A stretch of DNA of 64,000 nt from Flavobacterium sp. GTDB taxonomy: Bacteria; Bacteroidota; Bacteroidia; Flavobacteriales; Flavobacteriaceae. Shown here one piece after another: positions 29,581-39,861 of this stretch. The translations under genes were made by a program, and so were the position numbers. Under the pieces are notes generated by a model that saw only the letters and a program-made list of their open reading frames with translations, searched no databases and was not told the DNA's origin. How positions within the stretch are numbered: position 1 is the stretch's first letter; every line of letters begins with the position of its first letter. The DNA lies in contig NZ_JAIXRZ010000013.1 of assembly GCF_027484945.1 (NCBI RefSeq), positions 1 through 64,000 on the forward strand, in the 5' to 3' direction.

Positions 29581-32445
29581 ATGAAATTCCTATTCTCCCT
29601 ATTGTTGAGTGGATGGGCGTTAACTGCAACGGCTCAGCATTTATCGCAGTATGTTAACCCAATGATTGGCACTGATGGTCACGGACATACCTTTCCTGGC
29701 GCAACTTTACCCTATGGCATGGTGCAACTTTCTCCCGATACCCGTATCGATGGAAGCTGGGACGGATGTTCAGGCTACCATTATTCTGATCCGGTAATCT
29801 TCGGGTTTTCCCATACGCATTTAAATGGAACCGGCTGCTCCGATTACGGTGACATCATGCTTATGCCTACGATGGATAACATTTCATTTGTACCCAGTCA
29901 ATATTCTTCGCCATTTTCACATAAAAAAGAAAAAGCGGCAGCTGGATATTATCAAGTACATTTAGATAAACACCAAATAGACGTTCGTTTAACCGCATCC
30001 ACTCGAGTTGGATTTCATGAATATACATTCTCTAAATCTGGAAAAGCTAGTTTGATTATCGATTTGAATCATCGGGATAAGTTGCTCTATGGGGCTATTC
30101 GTCTAGTAGATGCCACAACTATTGAAATTTTACGTCGCAGTGAAGCTTGGGCAAAAGATCAATATGTGTATGCTCGAATTGAATTTGATACACCGATGAC
30201 CGTTACGAAAGCATTAGGTAATGCTGAAAATAAAAATGGATTTTATTCGGGGACCGAAGTGAAAATTGCATTGAGTAAAAAAGTAAATACCGGAGATAAG
30301 ATTAAAGTTAAAGTCTCACTTTCTCCGACATCTTATGAAGGCGCAAAGCTAAATAGCGCTGAGATTCCGCATTGGGATTTTGAAAAAGTGGTGCAAGAAG
30401 CGGCTCGTTCGTGGGATCAAGAACTGGCTAAAATTCAGATTACATCAACGGATACCGATAAAAAAGCCATTTTTTATACTGCTTTATACCACACAATGAT
30501 GCAGCCCAATGTGGCGCAAGATATTGACGGTTCCTATAGAGGTCGCGACAACTTAATTCATAAAGCGGAAGGATTTACTTATTATTCGGTGTTTTCGCTA
30601 TGGGATACCTTTCGTGCAGCGCATCCTTTATATACCTTAATTGATAAAAAACGTACTGCCGATTATATTAATACATTCCTCAAACAATATGAACAAGGGG
30701 GACGTTTACCCGTTTGGGAATTGGCCTCTAATGAAACCGATTGTATGATTGGGTACCATGCCGTTTCGGTTATTGCTGATGCGATGGCTAAAGGAATTCA
30801 AGGATTTGATTATGAAAAAGCTTTTGAAGCTTCAAAACATTCGGCAATGCTGGATCATTTGGGATTAGCAGCTTATAAACAACAGGGCTTTATAGCTATG
30901 GACGACGAACACGAAAGTGTTTCTAAAACTTTAGAATATGCTTATGATGATTGGTGTATTGCGCAAATGGCAAAAATTTTGGGCAAATCAGAAGAGTATA
31001 CCTATTTTATGAAGCGTTCACAATCGTGGAAAAATGTTTTTGATTGGAACGTTGGGTTTATGCGACCCAAAAAGAATGGCGGTTGGGACAAGCCTTTTGA
31101 TCCACGGGAAATCAACAATAATTTCACGGAGGGCAACAGTTGGCAATATTCATTTTTTGTACCTCAAGACATCCCTGGTATGATTGAAGCCTATGGTGGT
31201 CCTGCTCAATTTGAAGCTAAATTGGATGAAATGTTTACAAGTGAAAGTAAAACAACCGGTCGCGAACAAGTTGATGTAACGGGACTTATTGGGCAGTATG
31301 CCCATGGAAACGAACCCAGTCACCACATGACCTATTTATATAACTATATAGGCAAACCCGAGAAAACCCGAGAAAAAGTTCATTATATTCTTCATAATTT
31401 TTACAAAAACACCCCAGATGGTTTGATTGGAAATGAAGACTGCGGACAAATGAGCGCTTGGTATGTGTTGAGTTCAATGGGAATTTATTCGGTTACCCCT
31501 GGTGAGGAAAAATGGGAGAGTATAACGCCTTTATTTGATGGGATTGTCATAAAAGATGAAACCGGAAAAAGTATTGTTGAGTACCAAAAAGAGGTTGTAA
31601 ATGGGATATCCAATCGAATTTTTTTATTGCCTAGTAAAATGAAAGAACAACTGCTTCAAAGTAGAAGTTCAACCTATTCCCAATTCACAAAAGTAGAAGA
31701 AATTAGTGCCGCAATCCCGCTACTTCCTGTCCCCGTGTTTCAAGCAACAAGTAAATCGTTTAAAGATACTTTGCGCGTTGAATTGATGTCCCAAAACCCT
31801 AAGGATGAACTTTACTATTCTATTTCATATCCAGATGAGGTTCAAAAAATAGTTGGAGTTTCTTTTCAATATACCCAACCTCTTACGATTTCCAAAACGG
31901 CTACGATTAAAGCTTTTTCTAAAAATAAAACTACCCAAAGCGCTACCGTTGAGGCTACTTTTTATAAAAAACCCAATACATATACGATTGCCATTCAATC
32001 CAAATACAACCCGCAATATCATGCCGGTGGTCCAGAAGGATTGCTTGATGGTATCCACGGTACGACCAATTGGAGGAAAGGCGATTGGCAAGGCTATCAA
32101 TCACAAGATTTTGAAGCTATAGTAGATATGCAAGCAGTCAAACCTGTTTCAAGTATTAAAGCTTTTTGCTTACAAGATAGCCGTTCGTGGATTTTAATGC
32201 CGAGCAAAGTTGAGTATTTTTCATCATTAGATGGGATAAACTTTACTTTAGTTGGAACAGTCCACAATACCTTAGACCCAAAAAACGACACCAATTCAAT
32301 TCAAGATTTTGCCTTTAATTTGGATAAAATATTATCTGCTCGCTACATCAAAGTAAAAGCGTATAATTTTGGAAAATTACCCGATTGGCATATAGGTGTA
32401 GGCGGCGATGCATTTATATTTATTGACGAAATCGAAATCAAGTAG
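29581..32445 (+). CDS. GH92 family glycoside hydrolase (alpha-mannosidase-like) with C-terminal F5/8-type domain
   Basis: YVNPMIGTDGHGHTFPGATLPYGMVQLSPDT; GNEDCGQMSAWYVLSSMGIYSVTPG. Confidence 0.93.
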   Translation: MKFLFSLLLSGWALTATAQHLSQYVNPMIGTDGHGHTFPGATLPYGMVQLSPDTRIDGSWDGCSGYHYSDPVIFGFSHTHLNGTGCSDYGDIMLMPTMDNISFVPSQYSSPFSHKKEKAAAGYYQVHLDKHQIDVRLTASTRVGFHEYTFSKSGKASLIIDLNHRDKLLYGAIRLVDATTIEILRRSEAWAKDQYVYARIEFDTPMTVTKALGNAENKNGFYSGTEVKIALSKKVNTGDKIKVKVSLSPTSYEGAKLNSAEIPHWDFEKVVQEAARSWDQELAKIQITSTDTDKKAIFYTALYHTMMQPNVAQDIDGSYRGRDNLIHKAEGFTYYSVFSLWDTFRAAHPLYTLIDKKRTADYINTFLKQYEQGGRLPVWELASNETDCMIGYHAVSVIADAMAKGIQGFDYEKAFEASKHSAMLDHLGLAAYKQQGFIAMDDEHESVSKTLEYAYDDWCIAQMAKILGKSEEYTYFMKRSQSWKNVFDWNVGFMRPKKNGGWDKPFDPREINNNFTEGNSWQYSFFVPQDIPGMIEAYGGPAQFEAKLDEMFTSESKTTGREQVDVTGLIGQYAHGNEPSHHMTYLYNYIGKPEKTREKVHYILHNFYKNTPDGLIGNEDCGQMSAWYVLSSMGIYSVTPGEEKWESITPLFDGIVIKDETGKSIVEYQKEVVNGISNRIFLLPSKMKEQLLQSRSSTYSQFTKVEEISAAIPLLPVPVFQATSKSFKDTLRVELMSQNPKDELYYSISYPDEVQKIVGVSFQYTQPLTISKTATIKAFSKNKTTQSATVEATFYKKPNTYTIAIQSKYNPQYHAGGPEGLLDGIHGTTNWRKGDWQGYQSQDFEAIVDMQAVKPVSSIKAFCLQDSRSWILMPSKVEYFSSLDGINFTLVGTVHNTLDPKNDTNSIQDFAFNLDKILSARYIKVKAYNFGKLPDWHIGVGGDAFIFIDEIEIK

Positions 32446-32447
32446 CC

Positions 32448-33212
32448 ATGAAAATCGCCATTGTACAGTCAGAATCTATTTGGGAAAATCCAAGTGCAAA
32501 TCGCACACTATTTGATGAAAAATTCAATACAATTTTGCCAGAAACCGACTTAATTGTACTCCCGGAAATGTTTACTACAGGTTTTACCATGCAACCGCAA
32601 TTTTGTGCAGAATCAATGGATGGTCCAACGGTAGTTTGGATGCAATCTTGGGCAAAAAAGTTACATGCAGCACTAATAGGAAGTATAGCCGTGGAAGACA
32701 ATGGACACTTTTACAACCGATTATTTTTTGTTCATCCTGACGGTAAACTAGAAATTTATAATAAACGGCATCGATTTACTTTAGCCGGTGAACATCAGGT
32801 ATACACAGCTGGAAAAGAACGCTTAATCGTAACTTATAAAGGATGGAAAATTTGTCCATTAATTTGCTATGATCTTCGATTTCCCGCGTATTCCCGCAAT
32901 ACTGAAAATTATGATATCTTACTTTACGTGGCCAATTGGCCGCAGCCTAGAATACAAGCCTGGGATCTATTATTGCGCGCTAGAGCTGTCGAAAACATGT
33001 GTTATACGCTTGGCGTCAACAGGGTTGGCCAAGATGGAAATAACCATTGCTATGTAGGCCATTCACAAGCTATCGATTGTTTTGGAAACTATAGTTTAGC
33101 GCCCCAACAAAACGATGCTATTTACTATGTGGAATTGAATAAAAAAACATTAGAAGAAAATCGCAAAAAATTTCCTTTTTTAGAGGATCGCGACACCATA
33201 CATTGGGATTAA
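32448..33212 (+). CDS. Nitrilase-superfamily amidohydrolase (omega-amidase-like)
   Basis: LIVLPEMFTTGFTM; YNKRHRFTLAGEH; PLICYDLRFPAYSRN. Confidence 0.92.
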   Translation: MKIAIVQSESIWENPSANRTLFDEKFNTILPETDLIVLPEMFTTGFTMQPQFCAESMDGPTVVWMQSWAKKLHAALIGSIAVEDNGHFYNRLFFVHPDGKLEIYNKRHRFTLAGEHQVYTAGKERLIVTYKGWKICPLICYDLRFPAYSRNTENYDILLYVANWPQPRIQAWDLLLRARAVENMCYTLGVNRVGQDGNNHCYVGHSQAIDCFGNYSLAPQQNDAIYYVELNKKTLEENRKKFPFLEDRDTIHWD

Positions 33213-34813
33213 TTTCCGTTTAAATCGATCAGCTGTTCCGCATCCCAATTCATGCGGACGTCGATCGTTTCGGGATAATAAAATACCTCTTCACTTTGCC
33301 GTTGTTCAATAAAATTTCCAGGCGTCCATTTTTGATCTTTGTCGTCATCATAAATGATGCGAACAGTAAAAGCATTAGGTTGTACTAAATCGAAGTTGAT
33401 TTCATTGGATTTTTCACTATAGGAAGAAGCTAAAATTTTACCGGTTTTGTCGGTCAATTCAACCAATATAGGAAATCGTTTTACATTTTGGAGGACCAAT
33501 TTTAAATTGCCATAATCGGCATAATCTAATGTGTTGGTTTCATATTTTATGGTATCGTTTTGTTTCCCGAAATCATCGAGTAGTGCCCCAGGTAAAAGGT
33601 GTAATTTGTACTTCTGATTGGGTTCTTTATCAAAAATTAACGCCAACTCTTTATTAATTTCTGAATAAAAAGGTTTGTAATTTACTAGGGTAGAATCTTT
33701 TCGATACAATTTTATTTTTGAGACCTCCCAAGATTGAAGTGGAATACTCGTCCGAATACGTAAGGTATCTCTAAAATGCAAGGTCCCTTTCGGTTCAATA
33801 GCAATGGATAAACTATCTTTTTTAAAATCTTTTACTCGAAATCCAAATTGTTTTTTATACTTATTTTCAAGCACGGTTAAGGTAAGGGAATCGTTTTTTT
33901 GGGCAGCAAACCAAACTTCAACCGAATCTTTTCCCTGTAATTTTGTTACTTTATGAGGGATGATTTCCGTTCCGCGATTTAATGTGATTTTATTTTTTTC
34001 AAGGGTTCCTTGGTGTCCAAGTAATACTCTAGAAGCTTTTACATGGGCGGAAGTTGTGATTTTTAAAGGTTTCCGTTCTTTAAATAATTCCAATTCAAAA
34101 ACCGTATCATTTGGAATCGATACAATATCTTTTTGAAATCCGATTTTTTCATTTTTAGGATCAAACGTATTGTTTTTATTCAAATCAGTTACAGCGATAA
34201 GTCGGTATTTACCCGCTTTAATGTTTTCAAATCGCATTATTTTCAAGCTATCAAGACTATTGACAATATATTGAGGCGGTTTTTTAAATACAATTGAATC
34301 ATTATACGTGTCATTAACTTCATAAAGCATTATCGAAACGAAATTATCGGTGTTTTGGGCCAATGCATCTTTAATTTTAACGCTTAATTGTAAAGAATCA
34401 AGGGTTGGTCCGGTTGCGACCACATAGCGAAATTGGGGATACGGATTTCCTTCGTTATTATCTTGTATGCTCCGCCCAAAATTAAAACTGTATGTGGTGT
34501 TGGGCTTTAACGTATCTTTAATTTTAATTGTTAATGTTTTACTTGCCGTTTGCGGACTAACTTCAGGCGCTATTTTCATGGGTGGAGAAACCACAAGTTG
34601 CTTCTGAATATCTTTTAGCTTAACATATTCATCAAATTGAATTCGGATTTCATTCCCATTAAAGTTTGTGCTTAAATTTTTAGGAATACTAAACAACATT
34701 CGGGGTGGAATGGTGTCTTTTGGTCCACCAGATATAGATCCACGACGAGCACAAGAAGGAATGAGTACGGTCAACAAAACCAAGGAAGCAAATACGGCTA
34801 CTTGTTTGCGCAT
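33209..34813 (-). CDS. Ig-like domain lipoprotein (SbsA Ig-like family)
   Basis: Lipobox IPSC; GGPKDTIPPRMLFSIPKNLSTNFNGNEIRIQFDEYV. Confidence 0.88.
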   Translation of the reverse strand: MRKQVAVFASLVLLTVLIPSCARRGSISGGPKDTIPPRMLFSIPKNLSTNFNGNEIRIQFDEYVKLKDIQKQLVVSPPMKIAPEVSPQTASKTLTIKIKDTLKPNTTYSFNFGRSIQDNNEGNPYPQFRYVVATGPTLDSLQLSVKIKDALAQNTDNFVSIMLYEVNDTYNDSIVFKKPPQYIVNSLDSLKIMRFENIKAGKYRLIAVTDLNKNNTFDPKNEKIGFQKDIVSIPNDTVFELELFKERKPLKITTSAHVKASRVLLGHQGTLEKNKITLNRGTEIIPHKVTKLQGKDSVEVWFAAQKNDSLTLTVLENKYKKQFGFRVKDFKKDSLSIAIEPKGTLHFRDTLRIRTSIPLQSWEVSKIKLYRKDSTLVNYKPFYSEINKELALIFDKEPNQKYKLHLLPGALLDDFGKQNDTIKYETNTLDYADYGNLKLVLQNVKRFPILVELTDKTGKILASSYSEKSNEINFDLVQPNAFTVRIIYDDDKDQKWTPGNFIEQRQSEEVFYYPETIDVRMNWDAEQLIDLNGN

Positions 34814-34888
34814 GAAATCAAAATTTTACGTTGCAAAGTAACAATTATAATTGGTGTTTGGGAAATCTTTTTCATCAGAATTAACGAT

Positions 34889-35626
34889 TTATTGACTCAT
34901 GGCCATACAAAGAACACTAATTTTTGCGCCAGGAATCTTTAATAGTTCACGCGCACAAGCTTCAAGAGTAGAGCCCGTAGTAATTACATCATCAACCAAA
35001 ACGAAATGTTTATGGTAGTGATTTTCGTTGAAGTTAACGCTAAAAATGGACTGTACAATTTCAGCGCGCCCAATAATTGATTTTTTAGTTTGCGTTTTCG
35101 AATATAAATTTCTCCTAAGGATAGTGTCCTCAAATGGGATGGACCAACTTTCAGCTAATGCCTTGCCATAGGAAGTCACTTGATTATAACCCCGTTGCCT
35201 TTGTTTTCTGGGGTGTAACGGTACAGGAATGATATAATCGGGTGCTGGGTTGAGTATGCTTGAATTAAGTACGGAACTATGCCATAAGCCTAGGGCGGTT
35301 CCTACAGCTTCATTTCCTTTCTATTTGAGTTCATGAATCAACGATTGTACTAAACTTTCTTTGTGGAAATAAAGTAATGAGCCTCCAAAAACAATAGGGA
35401 TTCGTCCATAAAATTTTCGAACAATTTCATTTTCAGCAACAGCATGGTGAGAAGTTACAGGGAGTACATGCCGACAATGACTGCAGAGCACCCATTCTTC
35501 AGAAATTAAAAAACCACGACAAGCGGCACATGTCTCTGGATAAAAGAGGCGAATAAGATGTGATAACATAGGCGTATAAATAAAGTCATAAAGATAGAAA
35601 ATTCCTTGATTAACATACGATTTCAC
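34889..35626 (-). pseudogene. comF: ComF family protein interrupted by one in-frame TAG (35321-35323)
   Basis: Zn-finger N-terminus (CAACRGF..C..C) and PRTase VLVDDVITTGSTLEACA lie in the same frame, separated only by TAG in ...LIHELK*KGNEAVGTALG... Confidence 0.88.
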
Positions 35627-35652
35627 GGCACTTTTTATATTTTTGCACCACT

Positions 35653-37197
35653 ATGGCAAAACAAGAAGATCTATTCAAAAATGTAATTTCGCATGCAAAA
35701 GAATACGGGTTTATTTTCCCTTCTAGCGAAATTTATGACGGTTTAAGCGCCGTATACGATTATGCTCAAAATGGAGTAGAATTAAAGAAAAACATCCGCG
35801 AATATTGGTGGAAAGCAATGGTGCAGATGCACGAAAATATTGTGGGAATTGATGCGGCAATACTAATGCATCCTACCACTTGGAAAGCTTCTGGTCACGT
35901 TGATGCATTCAATGATCCGTTGATTGATAATAAAGATTCCAAAAAACGCTTTCGCGCCGATGTGCTAATTGAAGATTATTGCGAAAAATTGCAACAAAAA
36001 GCACAAAAGGAAATCGATAAAGCCCGTGAACGATTTGGAGCTTCATTTGATGAACAGCAGTTTATTACTACAAATGGACGTGTAGTTGAGTATTTAACCC
36101 AAAAGAAAACCATTTTAGAACGCATGGCACGTTCTTTAGACAGTGGTGATTTGGAGGATGTAAAAGCATTGATTGAAGAATTAGCGATTGTCGATCCCGA
36201 TACGGGTTCCAAAAATTGGACTGAAGTACGGCAGTTCAATTTGATGTTTGGCACTAAATTGGGCGCAGCAGCAGAAAATGCGATGGATTTATACCTCCGT
36301 CCCGAAACGGCACAGGGAATTTTTGTGAATTTCTTAAATGTTCAAAAAACGGGTCGTATGAAGATTCCTTTTGGAATTGCCCAAACGGGTAAAGCATTTC
36401 GTAATGAAATTGTGGCACGTCAATTTATTTTCCGTATGCGTGAATTTGAACAGATGGAAATGCAGTTTTTTGTCAAGCCAGGTGAAGAGATGAAATGGTA
36501 TCAATATTGGAAAGAAACGCGTTTAAAATGGCACCAATCGTTAGGTTTAGGCGCTGAAAATTACCGCTTTCATGATCATGAAAAATTAGCACATTATGCG
36601 AATGCCGCCGCCGATATTGAGTTCAATTTTCCATTTGGATTTAAAGAGTTGGAAGGGATTCATTCGCGAACCGACTTTGATTTGAAAGCCCATGAGCAGT
36701 ATTCAGGAAAAAAATTACAATATTTTGACACTGAAGAAAACAAAAACTATGTTCCCTATGTCGTTGAAACTTCGGTGGGTTTAGACCGTATGTTTTTGGC
36801 GGTATTTTCAAAATCGTTACAGGAAGAAACACTAGAAGATGGAAGTACGCGAACGGTGTTGCGTTTACCGAGTGTTTTAGCTCCTACAAAAGCAGCGGTA
36901 TTGCCCTTGGTTAAAAAAGACGGACTACCCGAATTGGCACGCGAAATTATTGAAGAATTAAAATGGGATTTTAACGTAGCGTATGATGAAAAAGATGCGG
37001 TTGGTCGTCGTTACCGCCGACAAGATGCTTTAGGAACCCCATTTTGCATAACCGTAGATCATCAATCGTTAGAAGACCAAACGGTAACCCTACGTCATCG
37101 AGATACAATGATTCAAGATCGTGTTAAAATAACTGAATTACGAGCAATAATCAATACTGAAGTTTCTATGCGCAATTGGTTATTACGTTCGAAATAA
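35653..37197 (+). CDS. glyS: Glycine--tRNA ligase
   Basis: GFIFPSSEIYDGLSAVYDYAQNGVELK; LYLRPETAQGIFVNF; FCITVDHQSLEDQTVTLRHRD. Confidence 0.95.
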   Translation: MAKQEDLFKNVISHAKEYGFIFPSSEIYDGLSAVYDYAQNGVELKKNIREYWWKAMVQMHENIVGIDAAILMHPTTWKASGHVDAFNDPLIDNKDSKKRFRADVLIEDYCEKLQQKAQKEIDKARERFGASFDEQQFITTNGRVVEYLTQKKTILERMARSLDSGDLEDVKALIEELAIVDPDTGSKNWTEVRQFNLMFGTKLGAAAENAMDLYLRPETAQGIFVNFLNVQKTGRMKIPFGIAQTGKAFRNEIVARQFIFRMREFEQMEMQFFVKPGEEMKWYQYWKETRLKWHQSLGLGAENYRFHDHEKLAHYANAAADIEFNFPFGFKELEGIHSRTDFDLKAHEQYSGKKLQYFDTEENKNYVPYVVETSVGLDRMFLAVFSKSLQEETLEDGSTRTVLRLPSVLAPTKAAVLPLVKKDGLPELAREIIEELKWDFNVAYDEKDAVGRRYRRQDALGTPFCITVDHQSLEDQTVTLRHRDTMIQDRVKITELRAIINTEVSMRNWLLRSK

Positions 37198-37213
37198 TCA
37201 AGAAAAGCAAAAT

Positions 37214-37243
37214 AAAAAGCGGCATTAAACGGCCGCTTTTTTT
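37214..37243 (+). terminator. Terminator AAAAAGCGGC-ATTAAACG-GCCGCTTTTTTT
   Basis: Inverted repeat + T-run. Confidence 0.8.
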
Positions 37244-37569
37244 GTTTATAAAATTGTTCAAAAATAGTAATTGTTTCACTTTTCACTAGAGTCATAATGT
37301 TTCTAAATTCATTGAAGCAAATTCATAGGTTAAATTGGTTGAATTGCTGCAGTATTTTCAGTTGATTAGCCAATAAAAGCGCTTCAAGTTTTCTACGAGT
37401 AACGGGTCTTTTGATATTAAATAAGGGAGCGTTGAAATAGAAATAGAGGTTATAAAAGCTAGTTATTTTACCAATTGAATCCGTTAGCCCCAGCTATCAA
37501 TGATTTTTATAATTAAACTTAATCCATTTTGAAAAAAAGGACTAACGCTTTGCTAAAAAGTAAAAGCAA

Positions 37570-38529
37570 TTGAGGACGTTTACCTTTGTTATTATCGATG
37601 ATAATCCAAATCATATAAAGAAAACTATGGCAACTGCTGTTAATTTTCCTTATATGAGATGTATGGGAAGTGCCGCCAACAGTGATGCGGGTGTCGATCT
37701 CGTATTGGAACATCGGCCGGATTTTATCTTTTTAGAAATTAATCCTAAAGAGCAAGAATCTGGCTTATCCTTGCATTTCATCAGTGAATTACATCGGTAT
37801 CTTTTACAACTTCCAAAAATAATTATCACTACGAAAGATCATACCCAATGCCCTACGGCATTCCAATTTGGCGTTTTTGATTATTTGATACATCCTATTG
37901 CTGTTAAAGATCTTCGTAAAACACTTTTGCGTTTTGAAAAAGAAATTGGTGAAGGGCAGCCTATAAAAAATCAAATGGTGCCTCCCAATAATATCAACCA
38001 TGTTGCTGATGAAGCCCGAACAATTTTAGTTGATAATGATTTGCCCGAACCGATTCAAGAACAAAGCGAACTACCTGAGGAAGCGACACATTTACCAGAA
38101 AATAATGAATTAGCCAAGACTCTGGATGAATCCGGTGAGAAAAACACAACGCAAAGAATTGCCGAGCAACCCATTCAAAAACCCTTGGTGATATGCGTAA
38201 AATCGTATGGGGATTACCGCTATATTGATGCTGCAGAAATTTGTTATTTGCAAGCCGATAACAATTCAACAGATATTCATTTAAATTCAGGAGAAATGAT
38301 AACAGCATTCAAAACTTTAAAACATTTTGAAAGTGTGCTTCAACATCCTTTTGTACGAATCCATAACAGTTATATTGTAAACTGCAATTACATTGCTCGT
38401 ATTCACACAGGGAATTCCGTTTGTCATATAAAAAATTCTTCGGTCAAAATTCCCTTTTCAAAATCGTACAAAGACAATATTGAGCAGATAATCAGTAGCA
38501 TAGCGTCTGGAAATTATTTGGAGATATAA
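37570..38529 (+). CDS. LytTR-type response regulator with atypical receiver (TTG start)
   Basis: N-terminal receiver FVIIDDNPNH; C-terminal LytTR (ICYLQADNNSTDIHLNSGE...HPFVRIHNSYIVN). Confidence 0.9.
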   Translation: MRTFTFVIIDDNPNHIKKTMATAVNFPYMRCMGSAANSDAGVDLVLEHRPDFIFLEINPKEQESGLSLHFISELHRYLLQLPKIIITTKDHTQCPTAFQFGVFDYLIHPIAVKDLRKTLLRFEKEIGEGQPIKNQMVPPNNINHVADEARTILVDNDLPEPIQEQSELPEEATHLPENNELAKTLDESGEKNTTQRIAEQPIQKPLVICVKSYGDYRYIDAAEICYLQADNNSTDIHLNSGEMITAFKTLKHFESVLQHPFVRIHNSYIVNCNYIARIHTGNSVCHIKNSSVKIPFSKSYKDNIEQIISSIASGNYLEI

Positions 38530-38564
38530 ATTATTTTCCTTTTTTTTGTTCAAATTTATAAGCC

Positions 38565-39227
38565 ATGGATATACAAATTTTAATTATTGATGACCACATG
38601 TCAATTATTGAAGGATATAAAACGATCCTTTCAAACAACCGTTTAAATGCAACCTTGCACATTACAGAGGCTCTTGATGCCCAGCAAGGATATGAAGCCC
38701 TAAGCAACCCAGCAAACAGTCAAAAGTTTGACGTAATTATTTTAGATTACACCTTGCCGCCTTATGAAGCGCTGGAAATTCAAAATGGGTATGATTTAGT
38801 GCAATTTGTTCGCCAATTTCAGCCTCAAGCTAAATTAATGATATTAACGTCACATTCTGAAGCTTTGATGTTGTATAAAGTCATTGTCGAATCGCGCGCG
38901 GAGGCGATTATGATTAAAAGTGATTTCACTTCAATGGAATTATTAGAAGCATTTGAGGCGGTTTACCAAGGCGGTAAATGTTATACGAAAACCGTTTTAG
39001 AATTGAAAAATCAATTACTGTCAAATTATCGCATATTTGACACGACCAATAGGGAGTTGATTAAGTTAATTGCTAAAGGATTAAAAACAAAAAACATCAT
39101 GGCCGAATTAAATCTATCTAAAAGCGCCATTGATAAACGAAAAGCTCAAATTCGCGATTTTTTTGAGATCGAAAAAGGGAATGATGAGGATATCATTCAA
39201 ATAGCCAAAAAGAAGGGATATATTTAA
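38565..39227 (+). CDS. NarL/LuxR-type response regulator
   Basis: ILIIDDHMSIIEGY; VIILDYTLP; C-terminal HTH. Confidence 0.9.
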   Translation: MDIQILIIDDHMSIIEGYKTILSNNRLNATLHITEALDAQQGYEALSNPANSQKFDVIILDYTLPPYEALEIQNGYDLVQFVRQFQPQAKLMILTSHSEALMLYKVIVESRAEAIMIKSDFTSMELLEAFEAVYQGGKCYTKTVLELKNQLLSNYRIFDTTNRELIKLIAKGLKTKNIMAELNLSKSAIDKRKAQIRDFFEIEKGNDEDIIQIAKKKGYI

Positions 39228-39251
39228 CAAATTGTACACTTTTTGTATACC
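39223..39251 (+). repeat. 29-bp direct repeat copy 1 TTTAACAAATTGTACACTTTTTGTATACC
   Basis: One mismatch to copy 2 at 39759-39787. Confidence 0.85.
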
Positions 39252-39312
39252 TAAAGGTTAATTTAAGATTCTATATTTGTAGTGTTAAAAGCCTTATAAT
39301 TCAAGTTAATTC

Positions 39313-39756
39313 TTGAATAGTGTAAATTTGATGTTGAAATTTAAAACCTATAAATGCCATGATTACAAAGTTCATTATTTATTATTTGCCTTATTTGTTT
39401 ATTCTTTACCTGTAGCACAGGAAACAGCTAACATTGAATCCGGGAAAATTATGTTCCGGCTTACCGTTCAGTCTGATACATTACTTTTTTATTTTGATTC
39501 CAAGCCGATTTTTGAAAAAGCCTTGCAGGAGTTTGTTTTTAATTATACGGACTTTTCAATTGAAAATTTTAACAAAATCCAAAATGATCAGCTACCAATT
39601 ATTGTTATCGCGTTGTATATTCAAAACGATAAAAAGGATTGGGTTGATGGGCCTGATGAAGCATGGAGGTGTATTGGGTTAAAATCTTGCGAAATGGAAT
39701 GTATTGAACAAGAAATCAATGGGTTGTGGATGGATTGGAAGTGTAAAAAGCTTTGA
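39313..39756 (+). CDS. Predicted exported protein with Cys-rich C-terminus; start uncertain
   Basis: Hydrophobic LLFALFVYSLPVAQE; C-terminal WRCIGLKSCEMECIEQEINGLWMDWKCKKL. Confidence 0.55.
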   Translation: MNSVNLMLKFKTYKCHDYKVHYLLFALFVYSLPVAQETANIESGKIMFRLTVQSDTLLFYFDSKPIFEKALQEFVFNYTDFSIENFNKIQNDQLPIIVIALYIQNDKKDWVDGPDEAWRCIGLKSCEMECIEQEINGLWMDWKCKKL

Positions 39757-39758
39757 AA

Positions 39759-39787
39759 TTTAACAAATTCTACACTTTTTGTATACC
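39759..39787 (+). repeat. 29-bp direct repeat copy 2 TTTAACAAATTCTACACTTTTTGTATACC
   Basis: One mismatch to copy 1. Confidence 0.85.
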
Positions 39788-39861
39788 AATAGTAAAGTTC
39801 AGGTAGTATAATTTTACGATATCTAAGCGCCAGTTGTAAGGTATAAGCCAAACATAAGTTC

